A stretch of 64,000 nucleotides of DNA from Mesostigma viride (Eukaryota; Streptophyta; Mesostigmatophyceae; Mesostigmatales; Mesostigmataceae), in NCBI GenBank assembly GCA_009746045.1, contig RPFO01000154.1:7616693-7680692 (forward strand), written 5' to 3'. A program made the translations under genes and the position numbers. Shown one piece after another: positions 53,695-64,000 of the stretch. Below the pieces are notes generated by a model that saw nothing but the letters and a program-made list of their open reading frames with translations, did no database searches and had not been told where the DNA came from. How positions within the stretch are numbered: position 1 is the stretch's first letter; every line of letters starts with the position of its first letter.

Positions 53695-56600
53695 ATGGAT
53701 CCAGTGGGTGGAGATATGTCGCCTATACCTACCAATATTAATAATAATACTAATAATAATAATAATAACAATAACAATACTTGTGGTGACCGACGGGACT
53801 CCTTGGAAACGGTACACCATCTCACTCCTCAAGGTAATCTGCGTACCTCACCTCCTTCTCCTGTTACTGGTGGTCGCCGTCGTCCCTCAATTACCCCACC
53901 ACCTACCTATGAACAACGTATTTCACAAGTCAGATTTAGTGATGACCCTTCCTTTACCTTGAACCAGGCCCCTGCCCCTCCTGCAACCTTGGCTCAACCC
54001 TCCAGCAGGTCCTCACTAACTAACAATGCTTCTAGGCCTCCTTCCCACCCTGTGCCTTCCATGCCTGCCTTTAACACGGGTCGTACCTCTGCCCCTGTCG
54101 GCCCTTATGGGCGCCCTAGTGCAGTTCCCTTTTACCCACCTGCTTCCTGGTCCTACCCTGAGGCTGCCCAGGTCCCTACCCGTGTGGCTGATTTAGAAGT
54201 TAATAATGATTTCAGCACCATGCCCCTAGATGATAGGAATTATGATCATTTTGCCTACTCCTCTCTTCGTGAGCAATATACTGTTCCCTTCTCCTATGGG
54301 CACCATCCTGAAACGGTGGCCCCTTCTAGACCCCTACCCAAAACTTTTCCTATCCCTTCCTTCTATCCCGCTTATGTAGCAGTGGAAGATAGTGGCCCTA
54401 TGGGAAAAACTGATTCTTCTAATCCCCCTAAGCCTCCTGCTCTTCCCCTCTTTGCCAACCTTCCTAAGCTGGATGTCAAGTCTACCCCTCAACAGTTTTT
54501 CACGTTTATTATGTTGCTTACCCAGAACACAGAGTCATGGCAGAACCATAATAGATGGCGCCTTTCTGATGCTGTACTAGTCCCTCATTATCTTCTTACT
54601 ACCTGCATTACTCCTGAGCTTGCTAACCTCATCCAGTGTGAGTCTTTGGCCTCTCATGCCTACCCCAACTCTGTAGCAGAATTGTTTAAGCGTTTAGAGA
54701 ACCATTTAGTCCCTCCCGATGCAGATTGGCAGGATAGATTAGCCTTTGGTACCTTGCAGCAGGGTACTAAATCCTTTAAGGAGTACATGAAAGAGTTTGA
54801 TGCCCAGATGGTACGAATTAGGGATTTGTCGGGCGCAGAAGTACGTGCTCGCTTCCTACAGGTGTCGCGCGCCGTTCCGATTCGCACGAGTATCGGCTTT
54901 ACGCGGGGCCGCCACGCGGCCGGCCCGGGGGACGAGGCGAGGCAGCTATAGGCATTGCGCGTGTGCGAGTTGTTACGCCTTTGGCATTTGGGCCTTACGA
55001 GAGCAACGCATGCGCCGTAGTGCGACGCGCAGCACTGGGAGTTGACAGCGGTACTGACAAGCGTCACCAAGAGGTCAGTGCCAACGCTGGCAAGCAGCAC
55101 GCACTGGCTGCTGGACTACAACACGGACCAAGCTAGGCTGCCAGCCTGGCAATTATGCTTTATCGTGCAGGCTGAACATGCACGTGCACGCAAGCTGGCG
55201 CGTTATTGATCTCGAGAACTGTCCGCTGCAGGTAGATAATGTCGTGCAATATTGGCATTGATATTCGGCAGGCTGGCAAGCCGCTTTTGTGAATGCGACG
55301 AGGCAGCTTTTCTCGTCAGGGCCAGCTAGTTGTCGTACATGCTTGGTTGGTGATATAGTTGTTTGGCAAGCTCAGGGGTCGGCAAGTCGACACTGGAGTG
55401 ATCTGCGACAAGGACATTTTGTCGTCTGGGATTTCTGGCCTACCCAGGTTGTCTAGTTGATTTTGTCGTCTAAAGAGAAAGTGCTAGATGATATGTTTCA
55501 TATGCGGAACAGGGAGTCGTTGCAGACAACGACTTAGGATTTTGTGTACTTTTAGGTCTTGGTGCTGACCAAAGCCGAGTGCCACGGAGTAGCTTTGGTG
55601 TAATTGAAGCAGTATGGACGACAAAGCGGTTGTCGTCAGGATCAGATACTGAGCGTGGCTACGTGGTAAGGCTGACGCAAGATATTGCGTAAGTGTGAGG
55701 CATTCGTTGGGATAAGTGTGTGTTTCCACCAGGGCGTTGGATGTAGCTCTGTGTGGATCCTTGAACTCTGTCTTGGTCATGGTGGTGCGTGGCAAGTGTG
55801 GCCAGCCCTCCTTTCTTTCATCGAGCCCAGCCATTGCTGAAACAGAGCTGCCAAGTTAGGTAGAGTATTGGTAATAAAAACGTTATTTCATTTGCAACAA
55901 AGAACACAGTGTGAAGCCTAACCTAGTCATACCTCACTCTCAGGTCTCACCTTTTTGAGAAGTGCAGTTGGCACTGGCTTCTCGTCTTAAGAAAAGTGGG
56001 CAGCACTAGTGGGGTAAGGCTAGCATGTGGCCCATCGATCACCGGCCCATGCAGCCATACCTCATGAGGGCCAACGAGGTCGTGGGCTACTGTCAGTGCA
56101 GGGAGTTTGGCACGAGTACGCGACACAGGGCCTCAGTAGACCCTTATTGCGTGAAGTAAAGCGCCAGTTCTCTGCCTACCGTTTTACTGACCTGCCCCTC
56201 AAGCATGTGCGCCAGCATCTCTTACGAGTAGCAGATTTCTTCACCACGCCTTCTCTTCCTACCCGTTCCCGTATTAATAATATTAGTCTTACCCCTGAGG
56301 AGGAGAACTCCTATGTAGAAGAATTAGATATTTGTGTTACTGACCTTTCAGCTCTGGATGTCTCTCATATCACATGCTATCATTGTAAGGAAGTAGGTCA
56401 TCTTAAACGTGAGTGCCCCAAGTTCCTTTCGGGTGCTCCCCCTCATCCCGACGCTCGCCCTCCTCGTACCCCTCAGCGTGCTCCTATTCGTCCCACTTCA
56501 GGACGCATTCCCTCAGCTACCCCTAGTAGGCTGAATGCTGTGCAGACAGGACCCCCAGGGTTCCCCTATGATAATCAGGCTCCCGCACCCTCTTCGATCC

Positions 56601-56704
56601 CTCGTGACCCTCCAGCAGTGGCTTTTTCGCCAGGGTCTTCTTCGGGGTTAGTTCCTATGGATTTGGGGGGGAGGGGGAACAGTAGGCCTGTCAGCCGGGG
56701 GTAA
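53695..56704 (+). pseudogene. G2 Gag, interrupted by a DNA transposon
   Basis: 53695-54862 encodes the N-terminal and capsid part: Asn run (about 16-28), Pro/Ser-rich region, then FANLPKLDVKSTPQQFF, AFGTLQQGTKSFKEYMKEFD and ARFLQ. The reading frame continues exactly at 56130 once 54863-56129 is set aside. The second part (to TAA 56702-56704) has LLREVKRQF, the knuckle C-YH-C-KEVG-H-LKRE-C (near 56378-56420) and a Pro-rich tail. The ORF piece 56027-56131 is transposon sequence. This copy cannot make full Gag. Confidence 0.85.
54863..56125. mobile_element. 1263-bp non-autonomous DNA transposon inside gag
   Basis: Ends TGTCGCG (54863-54869) and CGCGACA (56119-56125) are inverted; CAGG at 54859-54862 and 56126-56129 is a 4-bp duplication, and removing element plus one CAGG restores the gag codons. 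No transposase-like frame. The interior holds many TGTCGTC / GACGACA / ACAACGAC words (about 55240-55640), possible transposase-binding motifs. A 7-bp TIR with a 4-bp TSD fits no superfamily that I can name with confidence. Confidence 0.75.
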
Positions 56705-59180
56705 CCTGGACAGGTCCTTAGATAGTACCCCAGATAATAATTTTTGCCTGCCTGTTTTTATAACCTCTGTAGGAGCTGAATCATCCCTACCACTACGTGT
56801 GCGTCCTCTTATGTTCTTGAATGGTGGCTTAACCGTTCCTCATACTGTTGTAGACCCCTTCTTGCATGCTGATGAACTCTTGAATGTCTCTGTGTTAGTG
56901 GATAGCGGTGCGGCTAGCTCCTTTGTGAGCGAGGCCCTAGTTAGGCGTTTAGGACTAGTCCCTACCCCTCACACAAAAACGGTCACTGTCCATTATGCTG
57001 ACGGTCGCACCAGTCATTCCCCGGGTACGGTGTCCCTTCCCCTGGTCATACAAGGACGTACGGTCAACCTGACGGCCACTATAGGCCCTATCACTACAGC
57101 TGATGTATTACTAGGATTAGATTGGCACCAGGATAATAAGATTACTATTAATTATGATACTATGGTCATTTGGTTTCCAGATAGCTCTTACTGGGTACCG
57201 GAACGTCATTATAGATTAGAAAATTTATCCTTGGTAGATATTACTCCTCCTACACCTGTTGATCCTCCTGTGAGACCTATACCTGAAGTATTAATGTCCA
57301 ATGACGAATTGCGATCTGAACTAAAGGAATATGGATACCTATTATGTATGTTCCTTCAGTTAGAAGTACAAGAGATACCTATCACTAATAATAGTGTGGA
57401 TATAGATGTAAACACAGTGGATACAATAGGAGTGGGATTTACTGAAAATGAAATAGTAAGATACATGGCTGTGATAGATTCCTCAAAAGTATTTGAAGAA
57501 AAGACTCCTTCTTATCCTCCTCCTCGTTCTGTTTTACACCGTGTAGTTATCAAGGACGGTGCAGTTCCTACGCACTCTCCGATGTATAGAATGGGCCCTA
57601 CCGAATTAAAGGAACTAAAACAGATTTTAGTGTCACTATTAGAAGCAGGATTGATAGAGCCTAGTAACTCCCCCTACTCCGCTGGTGTCCTGTTAGTTCC
57701 TAAGCCAAATGGCAAGTTTCGCCTAGTTACTGATTATAGGAAGTTAAACGATATTACTGTGAAGTCTAAATACCCTCTACCTCGTATTGATGATATATTT
57801 AATAAGGTTAAAGGTTCTACCTGTTTCACAGTACTAGATTGTGCGGATGGTTTTTGGCAACTACGCATAGCTCCTGAGGATTGCCACAAAACCGCCTTTG
57901 CTACCCCTTTTGGGCATTACCAGTTTAGAGTAGCGGCTATGGGACTCTGTAACTCTCCTGCCTCTTTCCAAATGTTAATGAATGAAGTGCTTAGACCTGT
58001 TATGGGAAATTCTCACCTTCCTCAAGTGTCCTCTGATTTAAAGGATCCTTCCTTCTCCTCTGTTTCTTTATCTGAGCATGACCGTTCTTGTGCTCAAGCT
58101 TACTTAGATGATATCCTTATTTATTCTCCTGATTTTGAAACGCACCTACGTGATTTAAAGAAAGTATTAGAAATCATGGCTGAAAATTCTTTATGGGCGC
58201 GCCGTGCTAAAGTTCGTTCGGGTAGGAGTGTCCCATTTTTAGGGCACGTTCTGTCAGATGCCGGGGTCGCTACCGACCCGGATAAAACTAAGTCAATTCA
58301 GGAATGGCCTACCCCTACCGACGTTAAAGGTGTACGTAGCTTTCTAGGAATTGCTTCTTACTATAGGCGTTTTATCCCGCGTTTCGCAACTATAGCAGCC
58401 CCTATTAATCATTTATTAAAGAAGGATATCCCCTTTGTTTGGAGTAGTGAATGTCAGTCGGCTTTTCAGTGTCTAAAATCCCTACTCCTCTCCCCTCCCG
58501 TACTCATCCTACCGGATACTACTAAACCCTTTGTTGTAGCTACAGATGCTAGCAAGGTAGCTATAGGGGGCGTCCTTCTCCAGGATCAGGGTCAGGGCTT
58601 ACAGCCAATCGAGTATATCTCTAGGACAATGCTTCCTGCGGAGCGTAACTATCCCGTACACCAGCAGGAACTATTAGCTGTGGTGTATTGTTGCCACGCG
58701 TGGCAGCACTTTCTTAAAGGTGCTCAATTTGATGTTTGTCTGAATGAACCCTGTGAGATTGATCCTTATAGATTAGTTATCCAGACGGATCACCGTCCCC
58801 TTACCCATCTTCTCTCACAACCCAACCTTACCCCTCGTCAAGCGCGCTGGATGGAGTTTTTAGCACAGTTTTCCCCTTTTAAACTTCAGTATGTTAAGGG
58901 TGTAGATAACATAGTACCAGATGCACTCTCCCGTCGTGCAGATTACTCCTTTTTCGAGGACCTTGATGTTCTCAATACTACTCTAGTTCCTACTACTATG
59001 GGTGTAACCCCTTATGGTGAACTACCTGATGATGAATCCTATGCCTACCTCTTTCATACAGCTGTTCGCATGCCTGATCTCCTTTCTCACGTAGGACTCT
59101 CTCTCCCGTGTGAGGCCCTTCCTGTGGCCTCGGTGGGGGGGAGGGGAAAAATAAAATTTCTATACCGCTTAGCCATATAG
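56703..59180 (+). CDS. G2 protease / reverse transcriptase / RNase H
   Basis: The frame is open upstream of its first ATG (56811) through the end of gag, shifted by +1 relative to gag; poly-G runs (56665-56677, 56696-56701) lie at the overlap, so frameshift expression is possible. Numbering from 56799: retropepsin VLVDSGAASSF (~35) and VLLGLDWH; RT with PYSAGVLLVPKPNG, LVTDYRKLN, FTVLDCADGFWQ, FATPFGHYQF and catalytic Y435-L-D-D438; RNase H ATDASKVAIGG, HQQELLAVVY, IQTDHRPLTHLL and PDALSRR. The last ~15 codons follow a shift in GGGGGGAGGGGAAAAATAAAA (59135-59155); integrase continues in another frame. Confidence 0.9.
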   Translation, partial: NLDRSLDSTPDNNFCLPVFITSVGAESSLPLRVRPLMFLNGGLTVPHTVVDPFLHADELLNVSVLVDSGAASSFVSEALVRRLGLVPTPHTKTVTVHYADGRTSHSPGTVSLPLVIQGRTVNLTATIGPITTADVLLGLDWHQDNKITINYDTMVIWFPDSSYWVPERHYRLENLSLVDITPPTPVDPPVRPIPEVLMSNDELRSELKEYGYLLCMFLQLEVQEIPITNNSVDIDVNTVDTIGVGFTENEIVRYMAVIDSSKVFEEKTPSYPPPRSVLHRVVIKDGAVPTHSPMYRMGPTELKELKQILVSLLEAGLIEPSNSPYSAGVLLVPKPNGKFRLVTDYRKLNDITVKSKYPLPRIDDIFNKVKGSTCFTVLDCADGFWQLRIAPEDCHKTAFATPFGHYQFRVAAMGLCNSPASFQMLMNEVLRPVMGNSHLPQVSSDLKDPSFSSVSLSEHDRSCAQAYLDDILIYSPDFETHLRDLKKVLEIMAENSLWARRAKVRSGRSVPFLGHVLSDAGVATDPDKTKSIQEWPTPTDVKGVRSFLGIASYYRRFIPRFATIAAPINHLLKKDIPFVWSSECQSAFQCLKSLLLSPPVLILPDTTKPFVVATDASKVAIGGVLLQDQGQGLQPIEYISRTMLPAERNYPVHQQELLAVVYCCHAWQHFLKGAQFDVCLNEPCEIDPYRLVIQTDHRPLTHLLSQPNLTPRQARWMEFLAQFSPFKLQYVKGVDNIVPDALSRRADYSFFEDLDVLNTTLVPTTMGVTPYGELPDDESYAYLFHTAVRMPDLLSHVGLSLPCEALPVASVGGRGKIKFLYRLAI

Positions 59181-60814
59181 CGACTAGGTCAGGAAAGTCT
59201 TATGAAAACATAGTCCCTCTAGGACCTCCCCTTCTCTTTGGCAAGGCGGTAGGAGATCTCTTTAAACCTGTTCTGGATACCTCTGTAGCGATGCCTACCT
59301 CTGATCTTGAACGCCTTATTAGTAGATTTACGGCCACTGAGCCGGAAGCATTAGCTGCCATTGCTGCCCATCCCCAACAATTAGGCAAGCACCCTTGTAA
59401 ATTTGTAGGTGGATTTTTATATGTGCAGATAGCAGATTCTCCCCCTCAATGGCGCCTGTATGTCCCTCCTATCTGTCGCTCCTCCTTGCTCTTTGAGTTG
59501 CATGACTTAGCTGCTCATCAGGGTGGTAAACGGGTACGGGACCTAGTAGCCCGCTCTTACTACTGGCCTTCCCTTTTAAAGGATGTAGATGAGTATGTTA
59601 GAACCTGTCAATCTTGCCAGGAGATGAAACCCAACAATGTAGGACAGATAGCAGAGCCTAGGACCTTACCTGATCCCATCATGCCGTGGGACTCCATTAT
59701 GATGGATTTTGTAGGACCTTTTAGGAAGAATGATAGAGGTAACGCCCAGATCCTTGTTTTCGTAGATCGTTTTACTCGTATGTGTCATCTCGTGCCGTGT
59801 CCCTTAGAACTCACCGCACGCGATTGCGCACGCCTATACCTTAATAACGTATATAGATATCATGGTTTGAGTAGGCAGTTTATTAGTGATAAAGATAAGT
59901 TATTTACTTCTGATTTTTGGCAGCAGTTCTTCGCTGCTATCGGTACCAAGGTCACCTTCGGTACTGCCTACCACTCCTCCTCGTCTCATTTAGTAGAACG
60001 TTTGAATAGGGTAGTGGAAGAAGCTCTGCGGCACTATGTGAATGGCTCTGGGAGTGATTGGGAGGATTATCTATGTCTGGTAGAGTTTTCCCTTAACAAT
60101 TGCCCTCAGGCTGCGCATGGTTATACGCCCTTCTTCCTAGATACTGGTAGACAACCTCTTACCCCTACCTCTCTCTTAGCTAGTCCTTTAAGGGACAAGG
60201 ATGATGTGTCCCGGGATACTGTAGAAGGTGTGCAGGCGTTATTAGATAAGATGAAGAATGCACACGACAACGCTATTGCAGGGTACCATAGGGCGCAGGC
60301 CAAATACCTTGCTAGGTTGCGTGCCTCATTAGATAGAAGAGCACCTGAGATAGAAATAGGAGATTTAGTCTTAGTAGAAGGCCCCCGTGTTGGCCGATTC
60401 GCTCATAAGTTCGAAGCTGAACTGAAAGTGAAACTTAGGCCCGCCTTCTTAGGACCCTTCCGTGTGTTGTCTAGAGTAGGTAATTTCTGTATGAGATAGA
60501 TATTCCTACCTCTTGGCAGACCCACTCGCGCACCTTTCATAGAAGCCAGCTGAAGCTTATCATCAAGCACGTTCGCTGGTAGAGAATTAGCCCCTGCCCC
60601 TTTAGAGCATAATCCTGATACTGGTGAGGTAGAGGACGAGGTAGAGGGTATCGTGGCCCATAGAGATATCAAAAAGGGCCGCGGTACCCAGCGCCAGTAT
60701 AAGGTGAAGTGGATGTATGCTCGTAGTGAGGTAGATAAGGTCTGGTATACGGAGAGTGAGCTAGATGGGTGTAGTCGCCTGCTGCAGGAGTATAAAACCC
60801 TGCATAAGCTCTAG
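59140..60814 (+). CDS. G2 integrase with chromodomain, one internal break
   Basis: The frame opens near 59140 (first ATG 59291). N-domain: H-x(4)-H in LHDLAAHQGG, C-x2-C in RTCQSCQ. Core: D in IMMDFVGPF, D in FISDKDKLF, E in SSHLVERLNRVV. A GPF-type motif, KLRPAFLGPFRV, lies near the C-terminus. A stop at 60497-60499 follows a shift near 60490; the same frame resumes by about 60596 with VEDEVEGIVAHR...QRQYKVKWMY...KVWYTESEL, a chromodomain, to TAG 60812-60814. Two compensating indels explain this. Closest relative in the window is G1 integrase. Confidence 0.85.
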
Positions 60815-60890
60815 TTGTAGACCTTCTCCTCTCTTATGTTATGTCTGCTGTCGACGGGTGGTTGGTTGTCCCCTCCCCTCCGCAGCCGTC

Positions 60891-63200
60891 ATGTCAGAGC
60901 CTACCCCTCCGGCTGAGAGCCGCTGCCGTCCCCGCCCCCACCGGACCCTGAGCTGTACTTCGAGGCCCTTCCGGGCCGCTGGGTGTCACGGTCCAGTTAT
61001 CCGGGTGGCATCGTGCAGCCGGCCCTCCAGGCCCAACATGCGAGTTTAGTCAGGGCTGCTCTCTTTGGGGTCGCGTGGTACGGCCCTTCCCCTGATGACC
61101 GCACCAGCTTGTTTTGCACGGGTTCGACGATGCCGGGCACTGTCTGTTAGGATGTGGCTCCCGCTGTCCAGCCTTGGGACAGATAGCGCGGTTCTCCAGT
61201 GCTCCCGGGTGTTCTCCTACCTTTCTACCCCTGTGGGCCGCTCCTGCCTACGGGATGTGTTCCCCTGGCTTCCGGCTGAGGGTGATGCAGAAGTAGATGA
61301 GAACCCCTGCGACCTTCTACGGGCAGTAGAGTTCATGGAAATCGCAGACCAGTCAGCGGGAGTAGCAGTTGGTGATCCTGCCCCTACGGACGCCCCAGTC
61401 GAGGCACATTACACTCCAGAGTATTCAGCCTCGAGCGCAGCGTCCTCCTCCTCAGCGTCGGCTCCCTCCCCTGTCCCGTCGTCACCACGGTCGACCCGGC
61501 GTGCGTCAGTGGAGCCTACCCCTTTGGGTTTGCCGAGCCTGATCATCTCTCGGCGACTGTTTCGGCGATGCAGGCCCAGATTCAGTCCCTGACCACGGCG
61601 TTCGGGGCCTTCATGGCGGCCCAAGCGCAGGCCCGGCCACGCCAGGTGGGGTGTCTGTTGTGTCCGCGCCCCCTACCCCTTCGGTTGTTTCGGCACCTGT
61701 GGTTTGCTCCGCGCGAGCCTTCGGTAGCTGCGGTTTCCTCGGTTGCTGCGGCTCCGACCCCTCTGGTTGCCTCTGCGCCTGCGACCGACGTTTCTGCGCC
61801 GCGACGCGAGTCTTCCGCCCCAGCGGCTGTGCCCGCCGTCGCCGCCTCTGGGCCGCCCGCTGCGCCATCGCAGCCAGTGCGGGGTTTCTTCAGCGACACG
61901 GGCGATCATCCCAGGCTTTGGGAGGGTGGTCCCCCGCAGAGGATTCCGGTGCCCGACTGGAGCTTGGATGGCAACCAATCTTATGCCGGACTGCCTGTCC
62001 CTACGGGCCCTATTTTCAATATGTGGCCTGAGGGTGCGCCGGCAACGGAGACCGGCGCGCCAGTTGCGGTGGCGGGTCCGTCACGGCCCTCTCTGGCTTC
62101 GGGTCCGGCGCGACCTCCTGTTGTACCAGTGCCACCTGCGTTGGTGTCGGCTCCCACCCCTGCTTCGGCCCCTGCCCCTTCGGCCTCGCGGTCTTTGGCT
62201 GCGGTTGTTCGGTCCACCGGTCAGGATCCTCGCGCCACCCGCGCTGCTGATTCCCTCCGGGAGTTGTCCCAGGGTGATCGGGACAGGGCCCCTTCTGTGG
62301 TGCATGCGACGCCGGAGTCGCGCGACACGCCCGTTCCTGGGTATGGTATGTCCGCACTCGCCTGCCGCCAGTGTGACCTGCCGCGCGCCTCCGCCGAGCT
62401 TGCCATCTCGTCCATGTCCTACGGGTTCTCCCAGGTGTGTCGGGCGCCGCGGGATCGTGGCCTACCCATTGAGACTGATCGGCCCCTTTCGACATGGTTA
62501 TTTTAGCTGATCCTGTGTTCCAGGGTGAGATCCTGGTTCGGCGCGTTCTGTATCGCTGGGCTAGGCGCCACAACGACTTGGACACCTACGGTGGGTTCCA
62601 GTGGGCTTACCCTCCGCCTCTGGGCATTATGGCTTCGGATGCCCTTACGGTAGAGTTTCCTGCGGTACCGGGTGCTACGTACACACGGTCCTCCAGCCCA
62701 TCCTTGAGTGGGATGCCCGTCGTCCGGCGCCCATCCCGGGCCAGGGTCTAGACTCCCGTGGCCACCCTCCTCCTCGGGCCAGCGACTACCTAGAGACATT
62801 CGGGTCGCGACAGTGTGCTCGTCGGTGGCGCTCCCGAGAGGTTCGGCACATCCGGATGTGGCCGTCCAACGTGGAGCCCCTGGTGGACCTGTTCTTCCCG
62901 ACGGGTTTGCGCCCTCGGATCCGGTACCATCGCCTCCTCCTGCGGGCCCTCTGTTTGATCGCGGTAGAGCCTTTCCTTCGCCTCTTTGCCTGTGGCTTCC
63001 TGGACTGGGCCCGTGGCCAGGTCGTTCTTACGCAGCATAGGTATTACTGGGCCTTTCTGGGCCTTTTTCCTGACGGCGTGTGGGCCGATGTTTTCCTCAC
63101 TGTAGATAGGCATGACAATGTCGAGGATGTGGCCCACTACCAGGCCTACCTGGAGGTCCTGCTGGCCTCTCGTGGCACTTATCAGACGGATGGCCACTAG
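60891..63200 (+). CDS. G2 extra ORF after pol, unknown function, frameshifted
   Basis: Coding-like pieces run on one strand from ATG 60891 (MSEPTPPAESRCRPRP) to the stop at 63198-63200, changing frame several times: a piece with PELYFEALPGRW and AALFGVAWYGPSPDD (about 60945-61140), 61190-61592 (DVFPWLPAEGDAEVDENP), 61568-62506 (helical MQAQIQSLTTAFGAFMAAQ, then Ala/Pro/Ser-rich), 62494-62751 and 62601-63200 (AALCLIAVEP-like hydrophobic stretch, ending in VLLASRGTYQTDG). The same C-terminus is in G2 copy b at about 46110. No envelope motifs, signal peptide or clear transmembrane helix are seen. About 750 residues if intact. I do not recognise the family. Confidence 0.5.
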
Positions 63201-63560
63201 ATAGAGGGCCTTAGGCCCGACCTGAGGGTGTTGTCCCTCCGGTATATAGAGTCGCCCTCATATTCTGGCCAGTTGGTTGGCTGTTCTTGGTCCTTAGTAC
63301 TGATGTGTTTACTCTGTGTGTCCTGCCCAGTGCCGTCCCCCCCGGCAAGGACTCCGTTCCAGGCAGTTAGGGGAACCTCCCACCAGGCTTGGTGCTGGCT
63401 AACCCTACACCACCCGGCGTGGTGGTGGAGACCGTGTGAACTATTGGTGCTTTGTATCTGGGATGGTCTATCGATTGTGTTGGTGTGTGCTGGGTGCATT
63501 AGGTTTTTCCTACCCCTTTGGTTTCCTCCCTGTGCGTAGGGAGAGGGCTCCCTACCTTTT

Positions 63561-63573
63561 GTGGGGGGGGAGG
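63561..63573 (+). other. G2 polypurine tract
   Basis: GTGGGGGGGGAGG directly before the 3' LTR; primes plus-strand DNA synthesis. Complement present at 18551-18563 and after 45731. Confidence 0.7.
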
Positions 63574-64000
63574 TGTTACGTCGCGTAACAATTCGTTGTA
63601 GTTACGGACGTAAATTAGGTCCTTGGCCTCGGTTGTTCCTAGGTTTACGTGTAGTTCTAGCAGGGACATGATTGTCCTCGTAACAGTACTGTGGTATATT
63701 GGGTGCCTTTGGGCGCCGCGCCGCGTACTTTATTAGTGGTCCTTATCCTTTGGTAGAATGTAGTGGACCGGCGTGCATCTGTGCACCTGCCTGTGTTTCT
63801 GTGTTTCTGCAGGCGAGGGCCAGGTCGGCCCGAGCCTGTTGGACCGTTGGTGACCATTTATGCACGTTCCACTCCTTGTGTGGTCACTCGGCGTGTGTTA
63901 AATGAATTAACACATATTAGCTTGGGTCACGGCAGTGTAGTTGTGTTTCCTTCCTCTATTCCTGGAGTAAACGGGTTTGGTTAAATGGCTTATGGCGTAT
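63574..64000 (+). repeat. G2 copy c 3' LTR (cut by window end)
   Basis: Matches 52122-52548 with two substitutions by eye (position 7 G/T; one A/T near 63662). The remaining ~145 bp lie outside the window. Confidence 0.9.

Larger units (their letters stand above)
52122..64000 (+). mobile_element. Ty3/gypsy chromovirus G2 copy c, nearly complete in window
   Basis: 5' LTR 52122-52693, primer-binding site 52695-52706, ORF0, gag, protease-RT-RNase H, integrase-chromodomain, an extra ORF (60891-63200), polypurine tract 63561-63573 and 3' LTR from 63574 to the window end. Over the 427 bp available the two LTRs differ at two positions by eye, so it is young. It interrupts copia-3 integrase and contains a 1.26-kb DNA transposon in gag. 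Total length would be about 12.0 kb, long for gypsy. Confidence 0.9.

Noticed and set aside
55484-55834. 116-aa minus-strand ORF inside the gag-splitting transposon
   Set aside because: No transposase motif (no DDE/DDD pattern) and composition close to random translation.
1-64000. CRISPR arrays, rRNA operons or bacterial operons
   Set aside because: No regularly spaced repeats and no prokaryotic gene organisation were seen; I did not do a full tRNA scan by eye.

Overview
The window looks like nuclear DNA of a eukaryote, most likely a protist or alga. The evidence is LINEs with endonuclease-RT proteins, Ty3/gypsy chromoviruses, Ty1/copia-like elements, a CACTA-type transposon end, AATAAA and TATA motifs, and one host gene for a tiny STMP1/DUF4535-like mitochondrial membrane protein (14425-14577) whose sequence reads like green-lineage members. 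I cannot name the species. Almost everything else is nested transposable elements; I see no operons, rRNA or CRISPR.

Layout. 1-2532: 3' part of a CACTA-like DNA transposon (DUF4216-like protein, TTCTCAC/GTGAGAA array, terminal TAGTG). 3385-5407 (-): a complete 2.0-kb LINE-derived element carrying only an ORF1, with a 12-bp target-site duplication (TSD). 5441-5968: 5'-truncated LINE1 tail. About 6120-10403 (+): LINE1 with an intact 1210-aa ORF2. 10404-12191: diverged dispersed repeats and two insertions consisting only of a LINE tail. 12192-15570: the only host-gene-like stretch. 15571-18830 (-): 3' LTR and interior end of gypsy family G2, with LINE2 and a LINE 3' fragment inserted in the LTR. 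18831-33460 (+): a decayed gypsy (G3) split by a LINE1 fragment and by a complete chromovirus G1 (21043-29501, -, TSD TGCAC). 33461-34310: dispersed repeats. 34560-36880 (-): RT-RNase H remnant of a copia-like element (copia-2). 37566-46175 (-): a second G2 3' end split by a complete, very young copia-like element (copia-1, 38142-45726, +, identical LTRs, TSD AACAC). 46176-49819 (-): a second, truncated copia-1 copy facing the first, giving a 3.6-kb inverted repeat. 50184-52121 (+): gag and integrase start of copia-3, cut by a long young G2 element (52122 to beyond the window end) that itself holds a 1.26-kb DNA transposon.

How the parts work together. The gypsy elements encode Gag (CCHC), protease, RT/RNase H, integrase and chromodomain, and both G1 and G2 have the same 12-nt primer-binding site. 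The copia-like family is odd: its retropepsin-like domain lies between integrase and RT and reads DTQ, and its RT catalytic motif reads HGDD. Two LINE lineages can be told apart by short hairpins just before their AATT-type tails; the ORF1-only element shares its hairpin with LINE2, which suggests trans-mobilisation. Many reading-frame breaks, including those in elements with identical or nearly identical LTRs, fall in G or A homopolymers, so some may be assembly indels rather than decay.
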